Source: CAVXAE01 sp044225565 (GTDB lineage Bacteria; Pseudomonadota; Gammaproteobacteria; Steroidobacterales; Steroidobacteraceae). From it: 28,217 nucleotides of DNA. Shown one piece after another: positions 1 through 6,818 of this stretch. Position 1 is the first letter of the stretch; each line of letters opens with the position of its first letter. The stretch is taken from positions 1 to 28,217 of the forward strand of contig JBGAIL010000046.1 in assembly GCA_044225565.1 (NCBI GenBank), read 5' to 3'. Position numbers and translations under genes: made by a program. The notes under the pieces are model-generated. The model searched no databases. It saw nothing but the letters and a program-made list of their open reading frames with translations, and was not told the origin of the DNA.

Positions 1-176
1 CGCTCCGGGGAGCCGGTCGGCACGTACCGCCGTGATATCTTTCCTGCTCCGTCGGTGCCCGGCTACGGTCGCGTTGCCGGCGCTTTCCCGGTTTCGTGCT
101 GTCGAGCCTGACCGGATGGCACCCGGGGCGGTTTCGAGCATTACTGAGTCGGGTACAGCTGAGGTTGAGGGAAGAT
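1..176. other. Upstream region of the response-regulator genes
   Basis: No gene is supported here. An open frame starting at 32 and a longer start at 96 exist, but the translation before 177 has no resemblance to a receiver domain and the good ribosome-binding purines (gaggttgaggga) lie just before 177. The region probably carries the promoter for the downstream regulators, but I see no convincing -35/-10 or -24/-12 element. Confidence 0.4.
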
Positions 177-1562
177 ATGGCACACGCGCTGATCGTCGAC
201 GACGATGCGGATGTCGTGGACTGGCTTCAGGAAGTTGCGCGCATGGAGGGCTTCACGGTCGCGCGCGCGCATTCCCTGAAGGATGCTCGAATCGAGCTCG
301 GCCGACAGCACCCCGAGGTCCTGCTCACCGATCTGCGCCTTCCGGATGGCGAGGGCATCGAGCTCGTGCGCGAACTCGAGAAGCCCGAAGCGACCGAGGT
401 CATCGTCGTCACCGGGCATGCCACGGTGGACAGCGCGGTGGCCGCGTTGCGAGCCGGCGCGAACGATTATCTGGTCAAGCCGGCGGACCTCGAGCGCGTG
501 CAGGCCGTGCTGCGCCGCGCGAAGAAGACCTCCGCGCTCCAGCACGAAGTGGGCGAACTGCGGGACGAGCTGCGCAAGCTCGGCCGCTTCGGCAAGATCC
601 TCGGCGGTTCGCCGCGCATGCAGGTCCTTTATGACCAGCTGAGCCGCGTGGCGCCGACTTCCGCGACGGTGCTGCTGATCGGTGAAAGTGGCACCGGCAA
701 GGAGCTCGCGGCCCAGACGCTCCACGAGCTGAGCCGGCGGCGCGAAGCGGCATTCCTGCCGCTCAATTGCGGCGCGGTCTCCCCGCAGCTCATCGAGAGC
801 GAGCTGTTCGGCCATGAGCGCGGCAGCTTCACGGGCGCAGACCGTCAGCACAAGGGTTTCTTCGAGCGCGCGAACGGCGGCATCATTTTCCTGGACGAGA
901 TCACCGAGATGCCGATGGAGCTGCAGGTGAAACTCCTGCGCGTGCTCGAGACCGCCAGCTTCATGCGCGTGGGCGGCACTGCGCAGATCTCGAGCGACGT
1001 GCGCGTCATCGCCGCCACCAATCGCGACCCCGAAAAGGCGGTGGCCGACGGCAAGCTGCGGGAAGATCTCTATCACCGGCTCAACGTGTTCCCGATCCGC
1101 CTGCCCCCGCTGCGTGAGCGCGGCACGGACATGGAGCAGCTCGCCCAATACTTCCTGGATGAGCTGAACCGCGTCGAGGGCACGGCCAAGACCTTCTCGC
1201 GCGACGCCCTGGTTCGGCTGTATCAGCACAACTGGCCCGGCAACGTGCGCGAACTGCGCAACTACGTGCAGCGCGCCTACATCATGGCGGACGAGATCAT
1301 CGAGTGCGACATGGCGGTGTCGGATCAGCCTGTGAAAGCCGACGATGGCACCACCATCACCATCCGCGTGGGTACGCCGCTCGAGGAGGTCGAGCGGCGC
1401 GTGACCATGGCGACGCTGGTATATTGCGGCCACGTGAAGCGTAAGGCTGCCGAGATCCTCGGCGTGAGCCTCAAGACGCTCTACAACCGCCTCGAAGGCT
1501 ACAACGGCAAGGACGGCGCCGCGGAAGAGATGGCATGCCCGCCACAAGAGTCGCAGTTGTAG
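177..1562 (+). CDS. Sigma-54-dependent response regulator, NtrC family
   Basis: Activates sigma-54 promoters after phosphorylation by a partner kinase. The 461-residue protein has the classic order. The receiver domain covers about residues 3-115, with acidic pocket Asp8-Asp10, phospho-acceptor Asp52 and Lys101. The AAA+ domain covers about 140-375, with Walker A GESGTGKE at 169-176 and Walker B IIFLDE at 236-241. A C-terminal Fis-type helix-turn-helix follows (KRKAAEILGVSLKTLYNRL). The sigma-54 contact loop reads GSFTGA (216-221) instead of GAFTGA, a conservative change. The start at 177 was chosen because the receiver begins at once and purines gaggga precede it; an in-frame ATG at 96 only adds unrelated residues. 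Its 3' end overlaps the next regulator gene by 28 bases, suggesting co-expression. No cognate kinase is adjacent on this strand. Confidence 0.93.
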   Translation: MAHALIVDDDADVVDWLQEVARMEGFTVARAHSLKDARIELGRQHPEVLLTDLRLPDGEGIELVRELEKPEATEVIVVTGHATVDSAVAALRAGANDYLVKPADLERVQAVLRRAKKTSALQHEVGELRDELRKLGRFGKILGGSPRMQVLYDQLSRVAPTSATVLLIGESGTGKELAAQTLHELSRRREAAFLPLNCGAVSPQLIESELFGHERGSFTGADRQHKGFFERANGGIIFLDEITEMPMELQVKLLRVLETASFMRVGGTAQISSDVRVIAATNRDPEKAVADGKLREDLYHRLNVFPIRLPPLRERGTDMEQLAQYFLDELNRVEGTAKTFSRDALVRLYQHNWPGNVRELRNYVQRAYIMADEIIECDMAVSDQPVKADDGTTITIRVGTPLEEVERRVTMATLVYCGHVKRKAAEILGVSLKTLYNRLEGYNGKDGAAEEMACPPQESQL

Positions 1563-2182
1563 ACGACCATCAGCTGGTGCGGCTCGGCCTGAAGCAGATC
1601 ATCGAGGCCCAGTCGGATTTCGCGTGGGCGGGCGAGGCCAAGTCCGGCCGCGAAGCGTTCGCGCTGTTGCGCGGCACCCCCGTCGACGTGCTGCTGCTGG
1701 ATCTGTCGCTGCCGGACATGTCCGGGCTCGACGTGCTGCGCCAGATCAAATCGCATCACGAGGCCGTCGCGACGCTGGTGCTCAGCTCTTTCCCCGAGAA
1801 GCAATACGGCCTGAACGTGCTGCGCGCGGGCGCGAGCGGCTTCGTCAGCAAAGGCGCGGACGACACCGAGCTGTGCCGTGCCATCCGCGCAGCGGTGCGG
1901 GGCGGTCGCTACGTGAGCCCCGAGCTCGCCGAGGTGCTGGTCAGCGGCATGCAGGGTGGCGGGGCGGCCGCCGGCGAGCCTCCGCACAGCGTGCTCTCGG
2001 AGCGGGAATTCCAGATTTTCTGCAAGCTCGCCGAAGGCAAGAGCGTCTCCGAGATCGCCGCGAAGCTCTTCCTCAGCGTGAAGACCATCAGCACCTACCG
2101 CACCCGCATCATGGAGAAGATGGGCATGAAGACCAACGCCGACATCACTTACTACGCCATCAAGAACGACCTGCTCCAGTGA
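1535..2182 (+). CDS. NarL/FixJ-type response regulator with LuxR HTH
   Basis: A 215-residue DNA-binding response regulator. The receiver domain (about residues 4-120) shows Asp10-Asp11, phospho-acceptor Asp56 and Lys106. The C-terminal LuxR-type helix-turn-helix (about 150-210) shows LSEREFQIF, SVSEIAAKL and VKTISTYR. It starts inside the end of the preceding NtrC-type gene, with purines gcggaagaga just upstream of the ATG. The histidine kinase at 2624-3301 is of the NarX class that normally pairs with such regulators, so it is a possible partner; that pairing is inference from family and position. The target promoters cannot be told from this sequence. Confidence 0.93.
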   Translation: MPATRVAVVDDHQLVRLGLKQIIEAQSDFAWAGEAKSGREAFALLRGTPVDVLLLDLSLPDMSGLDVLRQIKSHHEAVATLVLSSFPEKQYGLNVLRAGASGFVSKGADDTELCRAIRAAVRGGRYVSPELAEVLVSGMQGGGAAAGEPPHSVLSEREFQIFCKLAEGKSVSEIAAKLFLSVKTISTYRTRIMEKMGMKTNADITYYAIKNDLLQ

Positions 2183-2190
2183 TTCCCGTC

Positions 2191-2635
2191 ATGAGCGCAC
2201 CGGATGCACGCCGATACGAGCAGGACGCAGGGCGCACCGAGCGGCGCATCCTGCTCATCGAAGATTGGCGCGCTCGCCGAGCGGCTGGTCAGCTGCTCTC
2301 GGGCCGGGCAGGCTGTCCATCGTGGCGAAGGCCGCGACGCAGTCGGACGCGGTGCTGCGGCTGCGCGAGGCGCCGTTCGACGTCATGGTGGTGGACATCG
2401 AGCTCGCGGAAGGCAACGGTGTCGCGGTGATCCGCCAGGCACGCCAGCTGTACCCCCGGAGGCGCAGCCCCTCATCGTGGTACTCACCAACTACGCGTCG
2501 GACTTCGTGCGCGACCACTGCTTCGCGGCCGGCGCCGACTACTTTCTCGACAAGATGCGGGATATCGCGATGCTCAAGGCTATCGTCGCGGATGGCCACT
2601 CGAAGTGGTCCGTGCGCGGCGCGCTAGGAGGCTAG
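2191..2635 (+). pseudogene. Receiver-only response regulator, broken by three frame changes
   Basis: A single-domain, CheY-like receiver can be rebuilt only by switching frames. The ATG at 2191 gives an N-terminus reaching beta-1 and the acidic pocket (RRILLIED). About 2266 one extra base is needed to continue with ALAERLV. About 2306 another extra base leads into RLSIVAKAATQSDAVL and the phospho-acceptor stretch DVMVVDIELAEG. At the C run 2453-2457 one base is missing before PLIVVLTNYASDFV, DYFLDK and the stop at 2635. The breaks fall at TT, GGG and CCCCC, typical of sequencing or assembly indels, but real inactivation is possible. Without the breaks it would be about 147 residues with no output domain. 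It lies 8 bases after the NarL-type gene and its end overlaps the convergent histidine kinase gene by 12 bases. Confidence 0.75.
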
Positions 2636-3301
2636 CGGTACCGAGATGGTGAGCGTGGTACCGCGCTTGCCGTCCGATTCGATCTCGAACCGCCCGCCGA
2701 GACCCTCGATGCGGTGACGCATGCCGATGAGGCCATGGCGCTGCCTTGCCGGATCCGACAGGTCCATGCCCCGGCCATCGTCGCCGAGACGGATGACGTG
2801 CCAGCCGTTCTCGCTACCGAGCCGGATTCTCACCCGCCTGGCCTGTGCGTGGCGCACTATGTTGTCCAGCCCGTCCTCCACGACGCGGAACAGGGCGATG
2901 GCCATGTTTTTCGGCAGGGACGCGAGGGCTTCGTCCATCTCCACCTCGCAGCCGAGACCAGCCTTGCCGCAGACAGACTCCACGTGCGCGCGCAGCGCGG
3001 TGGGCAGGCCGAAGTGCTCCAGCAGGGATGGGCGCAGCTCCTCGACGACGCGCCGCTTGAGGTCCATCGCCTCGTCGAGCACGCCGCCGAGCCTCGCGAG
3101 CCGGTCGCGGAGTGTGCCGTCCTCCATGCGGGATTGAAGCCAGGAAAGGTCCATCTTCGCCGCGGTGAGCAGGCCGCCGAGCTCGTCGTGCAGCTGGCGG
3201 GCGAGCTCATGCTTCTCGCGCTCGGCATCGTCCAGCAGGTGCGTGCAGAGCTCGGAAAGCTCGTGGACTCGAACCGAGCTGGCCGTCTGCGCTTCAGGCA
3301 C
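2624..3301 (-). CDS. Cytoplasmic NarX-type sensor histidine kinase (HisKA_3)
   Basis: A 225-residue histidine kinase of the HPK7/NarX class. The dimerisation and phospho-acceptor region (about residues 25-95) carries ELARQLHDELGG, whose His is the predicted phosphorylation site. The HATPase_c domain (about 125-224) shows DGLDNIVRHA (N box), GDDGRGMDL and HGLIGMRHRIEGLGG (G boxes). There is no transmembrane segment and no recognisable sensor domain: only about 20 residues precede the H-box region. It is the last gene of the yqjD-yqjE-yqjK-like set, and its start overlaps the yqjK-like stop by 8 bases. This suggests the input comes from a partner, perhaps the upstream membrane proteins. Likely output partners are the regulators at 1535-2182 or 2191-2635 (inference). 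Confidence 0.9.
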   Translation of the reverse strand: MPEAQTASSVRVHELSELCTHLLDDAEREKHELARQLHDELGGLLTAAKMDLSWLQSRMEDGTLRDRLARLGGVLDEAMDLKRRVVEELRPSLLEHFGLPTALRAHVESVCGKAGLGCEVEMDEALASLPKNMAIALFRVVEDGLDNIVRHAQARRVRIRLGSENGWHVIRLGDDGRGMDLSDPARQRHGLIGMRHRIEGLGGRFEIESDGKRGTTLTISVPLAS

Positions 3302-3530
3302 GACGACGCCCCCGCAGACGAGACAGCGCGGTGGCGACCAGCAGCCAGCGTATCTTGGGAACGGCCAACAGCCGCCATGCCCAGGTGACCATGGTGGAGC
3401 CGACGGCGAGGAGCTTGCGGTCCTGCCACTTCTGGAAGGTGGCGGCGAGCGTGGCGCGTTGCAGGTCCGCTTCCATCATGAGCAGGCGCTCGCGCTCGTC
3501 CAGCTTGCGGGCGCGCTCGCGTGAGCTCAC
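3294..3530 (-). CDS. YqjK-like small protein
   Basis: A 78-residue basic protein with a charged N-terminus (SSRERARKLDERERLL) and a hydrophobic stretch near residues 45-68. Length, composition and position after a YqjE-like gene match the YqjK family, whose function is poorly known. The chosen start is GTG at 3530-3528, sharing GTGA with the stop of the yqjE-like gene, a standard coupling arrangement. The longer open frame upstream reads as noise in a frame shifted from yqjE. The end overlaps the histidine kinase start by 8 bases. Confidence 0.7.
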   Translation of the reverse strand: MSSRERARKLDERERLLMMEADLQRATLAATFQKWQDRKLLAVGSTMVTWAWRLLAVPKIRWLLVATALSRLRGRRRA

Positions 3531-3907
3531 GGCTCGGATCCCAGCGAGGCGCGATCGAGCTGCAGCTGCTCGATGAGCCGGGTGAAGATGGGCTGCCGCC
3601 CTCCGCGTCGACGCAGCGCGATCCAGCACCCGATGCTTGCGGCGAGCAGCACCACGAACAGCCCGCCGAGCAGCTTCGAGCGGAGGTCGGGCGGTAGCGT
3701 GAGCGCGACCCACAGGATCAGCGAGAAGCCGGCGAGCCACGCGCATACCGCGACGGCGATCGCCAGGCGAACGGTGCGCGCGAGCTCCAGCTTTTCGCGC
3801 TGGACCTCCACGCTCAGCATCTCGAGCCGCGTCTGCGCGATGCGCAACAGCTGGTCGAGCAGCGATTTGCCCCGATCGATCAAAGGTTGTCCCAGCTCAT
3901 CGATCAT
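3527..3907 (-). CDS. YqjE-like phage-holin-family membrane protein
   Basis: A 126-residue inner-membrane protein. After an amphipathic N-terminal third (LLDQLLRIAQTRLEMLSVEVQ) come two hydrophobic segments at about residues 45-68 (IAVAVCAWLAGFSLILWVAL) and 76-96 (LLGGLFVVLLAASIGCWIAL), then a basic tail. This matches the Actinobacteria/phage holin superfamily III (YqjE), found next to YqjD/ElaB proteins in many proteobacteria. The ATG at 3907 lies 2 bases after the yqjD-like stop; a longer open frame to 3991 merely runs into that gene. The role is unknown; in E. coli the equivalent operon is associated with stationary phase. Confidence 0.82.
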   Translation of the reverse strand: MIDELGQPLIDRGKSLLDQLLRIAQTRLEMLSVEVQREKLELARTVRLAIAVAVCAWLAGFSLILWVALTLPPDLRSKLLGGLFVVLLAASIGCWIALRRRGGRQPIFTRLIEQLQLDRASLGSEP

Positions 3908-3909
3908 TT

Positions 3910-4236
3910 TCACTCGGACCCGCCGGACGAGCGCGTCAGGAGTGCTCCCAGCAGCAAGCCTACTCCGACCGCGAGTCCCACAGTAGCCCACGGATTCTCG
4001 CGGATGAGCTGCTCGGCCGCGGAGGTGGCCTGCTTCGTCACGCCGGCAGCCTGTTCCTCGAGATCCGAGAGTCGGCTCTTGGCAGCATCCACCGCCTCGT
4101 GCACCCGTCCGCGCAGCGCGCTGACTGCCTCGCTGCCGTCCTCCCCGATCGCCCGGAGCAGCTCTTCCGCCTGATCCACCACATTGCGCAGCTCTGCGGC
4201 GAGCGCCGCGCTGCTAGCAGCCGTGTTCTCGAGCAT
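3910..4236 (-). CDS. ElaB/YqjD/DUF883 membrane-anchored protein
   Basis: A 108-residue protein. The helical, acidic N-terminal part (about residues 5-75, ELRNVVDQAEELLRAIG and VHEAVDAAKSRLSDLE) probably forms a coiled coil. It is followed by the family signature RENPWATVGLAVGVGLLLGALL, a single C-terminal membrane anchor ending in RSSGGSE. In E. coli, YqjD and ElaB are inner-membrane tail-anchored proteins that bind ribosomes in stationary phase; this is family knowledge, not shown here. The start at 4236 follows gaaagg about 8 bases upstream. It is the first gene of a four-gene set running to the histidine kinase. Confidence 0.88.
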   Translation of the reverse strand: MLENTAASSAALAAELRNVVDQAEELLRAIGEDGSEAVSALRGRVHEAVDAAKSRLSDLEEQAAGVTKQATSAAEQLIRENPWATVGLAVGVGLLLGALLTRSSGGSE

Positions 4237-4278
4237 AAAACGCCTTTCGCGCCGCCCGGTGCGGCACCTGTCGCGCAG

Positions 4279-4284
4279 ATAGTA
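4279..4284 (-). promoter_or_regulatory. Possible -10 element for the yqjD-like operon
   Basis: On the minus strand TACTAT lies about 42 bases upstream of the yqjD-like ATG, within GGCGTACTATCTG. It resembles a sigma-70/sigma-S -10 box. No clear -35 box is visible. Family knowledge that yqjD is sigma-S dependent in E. coli makes a -10-only promoter reasonable, but this is a weak call. Confidence 0.25.
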
Positions 4285-4349
4285 CGCCAGCCTCGCAGGC
4301 CGGCGCGCCCAAATCACTGCGCACCGGCCAGTGCCCGTCGACCTAAACG

Positions 4350-4362
4350 ATCGTCGGACGAT
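4350..4362. repeat. Short palindrome between egtD and the yqjD-like operon
   Basis: ATCGTC-G-GACGAT is a perfect 6-base inverted repeat with a one-base spacer, in the 153-base gap between the egtD stop and the yqjD-like start. It lies about 115 bases upstream of the yqjD-like ATG and may be an operator. There is no T-rich tail, so it does not look like a terminator. Confidence 0.3.
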
Positions 4363-4389
4363 TCCTACACGCCGAGCAGCGGCGGCGGC

Positions 4390-5376
4390 TCAGGCCGGCG
4401 CGCGTGCCTCGAGGTAGTGGACGGCGAAATAGCGGCGATCGTCGAGCCATACCTGCTTTTCCACCCAGCCCGCCGCTGCCGCATGCCCCTGGAAGCCGGC
4501 GAAGGTGTACTTGTGCGAGTGCTCGGTGATCATGCGCTCGTCGCGGCGGAAGGCGATGCGCTCGCCGCAGAGCGTCACCACCTGGTCCCGCAGGCTCACG
4601 AGATGCATCTCGATGCGCGAATCCGACCCGTTCCACACTGCCTGGTGCGCGAAGCCGCCGGGATCGAAGTCCGCCCCCAGCTCGCGGTTCAGGCGCCTCA
4701 GCAGATTGAGGTTGAATTCGGCGGTGACGCCTGCAGAATCGTTGTAGGCGCGCAGCAGCGTGGGCAAGTCCTTCACGAGGTCGGTGCCGATGACCAGGCC
4801 GCCATCGTCACCGACGATGCCGTGCATCAGGCGCATGAGCTCCATGGCGGCCGGCGGGTCGAAATTGCCTATGGTGGAGCCGGGGAAGAACACTACGGTG
4901 CGTGAAGGCGACCGCTTCGGCCGGGGCAGGTCGAAGGGAAGCGTGAAATCGGCACAGACGGGGAGCACTTCCAGGTCGGGATAGGCGCGTGCGATCCGCA
5001 ATGAAGCAGCTTGCAGGTGCGTTCGCGAGATCTCCACCGGAACGTAGGCCTGCAGGCGCGGCAGATGATCGAGCAGTATCCGCGTCTTTGCGCTCGCACC
5101 GCTGCCGAACTCGACCAGCATGGCATCCTCCCCGATGCATCGTGCGATGTCTTCCGCGTGCGTCTCGAGGATGGCCGCTTCCGTGCGCGTGAGGTAATAC
5201 TCCGGAAGCTCGCAGATGGCGTCGAAGAGCTCGGAGCCACGAGCGTCGTAGAACCACGAGGGCGACACCGTTTTCGGCTTTGCCCGCAGTCCCTGGAGCA
5301 ATTCGCCGACCAGCGGTTCGGGGCGTGCGCAGGCTTCCGCCTGGGAGTGTTCGGGGGCTTGGGGGGTGGTCATCAT
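4390..5376 (-). CDS. egtD: L-histidine N-alpha-methyltransferase EgtD
   Basis: Trimethylates histidine with S-adenosylmethionine to hercynine, the first step of ergothioneine synthesis. The 328-residue length is normal for the family. Visible hallmarks are WFYDARGSELFDAI and LPEYYLTRTE (41-66), the SAM loop LVEFGSGASAKTR (87-99), FFPGSTIGNF (163-172, with the histidine-contacting Asn171), LRAYND (Tyr201) and TEHSHK (284-289). The last provides the Glu and Ser equivalent to Glu282/Ser284 of the mycobacterial enzyme. Two adjacent ATG codons (5376 and 5373) are possible starts; the first overlaps the egtB stop as ATGA, so translation is coupled to egtB. Together they give the oxygen-dependent egtB/egtD route; the lyase EgtE is not in the window. 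Confidence 0.95.
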   Translation of the reverse strand: MMTTPQAPEHSQAEACARPEPLVGELLQGLRAKPKTVSPSWFYDARGSELFDAICELPEYYLTRTEAAILETHAEDIARCIGEDAMLVEFGSGASAKTRILLDHLPRLQAYVPVEISRTHLQAASLRIARAYPDLEVLPVCADFTLPFDLPRPKRSPSRTVVFFPGSTIGNFDPPAAMELMRLMHGIVGDDGGLVIGTDLVKDLPTLLRAYNDSAGVTAEFNLNLLRRLNRELGADFDPGGFAHQAVWNGSDSRIEMHLVSLRDQVVTLCGERIAFRRDERMITEHSHKYTFAGFQGHAAAAGWVEKQVWLDDRRYFAVHYLEARAPA

Positions 5377-6596
5377 GCCTTCTCGTCAGCAAGTCGCAGG
5401 CCGCTGAACTGCCAGCGGGCCGAGGGTGGGAAGAAATTCCGGTACGTCGGTCGGATGTGGCTGCGAGGTGTCGCGCAGGAGCCGCCGCGCAGCACGAGCT
5501 GGCTCACCATGAATTTGCCGTTGTACTCGCCCAATGCGCCTTCCGCCGTGGCGAATCCCGGATAGGGCGCGTATGCGGAGCGCGTCCATTCCCAGACGTC
5601 GCCGAGCATCTGGAAGGTGTCGGAGGCTGGCCTCGGGCGCCATTGCCCATCCTCGACGAAGGTCCCGCCGGCGGGGTGGCCGGCCGCGACGGACTCCCAT
5701 TCGAATTCGGAAGGCAGGCGGGCACCCGCCCAACGCGCGAAGGCGTCGGCCTCGTAGTAACTCAGGTGGCATACCGGGGCATCCGCCTCGATCTCCCGGG
5801 AGCCGAGCAGCGTGAATTCGTCCTCGAGCGATTCACCCCAGTAGATGGGCCGCTGCCAGCCCTCCGCCCGGACGCACGCCCACCCGTCCGACAGCCACAG
5901 TGCCGGCTGCGAATAGCTTCCGGCACGGATGAACTCGCGATACTCGGCGTTGGTCACCGCGCGGTTGGCGATGCGGAACGGTTCGAGGAACACCCTGTGC
6001 CTCGCGAGCTCGTTGTCGAAGCAGAATCCGTCGCCGGTGTGCCCGATTTCGACGATGCCTCCCTCCCGCGCGCTGAGCTCGAATCGTGGCGCTTTGCGAT
6101 GCACCGGCTCGCGGATCTCCGTGTAAGCGGGGAGCGTGGGATTGCGCGAGAGCAGATGCTTGAGATCGGTGAGCAGCAGCTCCTGATGCTGTTGCTCGTG
6201 GTGCAGGCCGATGGTTGCCACACGGCGCAGCTCAGGAGACAGCGCATCGCCCTGCAGCAGCTCGAGCATGCGATCGTCGATGCAGCGCCGATAGGTGCGA
6301 ACCTGTCCCACCGTCGGCCGCGTGAGCAGGCCGCGCTGCGGTCGCGCGTGCCGTGGGCCTACGGCCTCGTAGTAAGAGTTGAAGAGATAGCGGAAGCGCT
6401 CGTCATGGAACCGGTAGCCGGGCGTCGCAGGCTGGAGTACGAACTCCTCGAAGAACCAGGTGGTGTGCGCGAGATGCCATTTCACCGGGCTGGCATCCGG
6501 CATGGACTGCGGGGTGTAGTCATCCGGTGCGAGCGGGCCGCACAGGGCCTCGGTTGCCTGGCGCACGGCCTGAAAGGAGGTGGCGGAGGGGCTCAT
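5373..6596 (-). CDS. egtB: Ergothioneine sulfoxide synthase EgtB
   Basis: A non-haem iron enzyme that joins hercynine to a thiol (gamma-glutamylcysteine or cysteine) with O2, forming the sulfoxide precursor of ergothioneine. The 407-residue protein has an N-terminal DinB-like domain with the three iron ligands: His44 in KWHLAHTTWFFE, and His133 and His137 in LHHEQQHQEL. A C-terminal FGE-sulfatase/C-type-lectin-like domain ends in VLRGGSCATPRSHIRPTYRN and RWQFSGLRLA, a family signature. The thiol substrate cannot be decided from sequence alone. No egtA, egtC or egtE is near, as in many proteobacterial egtBD pairs. The gene is divergent from the c-di-GMP gene, with about 220 bases between their starts. 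Confidence 0.95.
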   Translation of the reverse strand: MSPSATSFQAVRQATEALCGPLAPDDYTPQSMPDASPVKWHLAHTTWFFEEFVLQPATPGYRFHDERFRYLFNSYYEAVGPRHARPQRGLLTRPTVGQVRTYRRCIDDRMLELLQGDALSPELRRVATIGLHHEQQHQELLLTDLKHLLSRNPTLPAYTEIREPVHRKAPRFELSAREGGIVEIGHTGDGFCFDNELARHRVFLEPFRIANRAVTNAEYREFIRAGSYSQPALWLSDGWACVRAEGWQRPIYWGESLEDEFTLLGSREIEADAPVCHLSYYEADAFARWAGARLPSEFEWESVAAGHPAGGTFVEDGQWRPRPASDTFQMLGDVWEWTRSAYAPYPGFATAEGALGEYNGKFMVSQLVLRGGSCATPRSHIRPTYRNFFPPSARWQFSGLRLADEKA

Positions 6597-6818
6597 TCTG
6601 GGGAATCAGGGGCGGCAAGAAACGGTCCCGCGCCGGGTTCCCCGGGCGCATGGTGCGATGCACCGGAATTGTGAGCTCCGTCTCATCCCGAGGCGGGGTG
6701 ACATAGGTCGGGTCTCAGGCCTTTACGGGGCGGGTTTGCTAGGGTTGTGCAGGTAAATCACAGCCGGCCCCAGGGAGTCGGGCGCCGCGGGATCGGAAGT
6801 CACGAGGTACGGATTTTC

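Noticed and set aside
141..1547. 468-codon minus-strand open frame opposite the NtrC-type gene
   Set aside because: The sense frame has all receiver, AAA+ and Fis motifs; the antisense one has none.
2191..2635. Programmed ribosomal frameshifting in the receiver gene
   Set aside because: Three shifts of different sign in 200 bases, with no slippery heptamer plus structure; indels at homopolymers explain it better.
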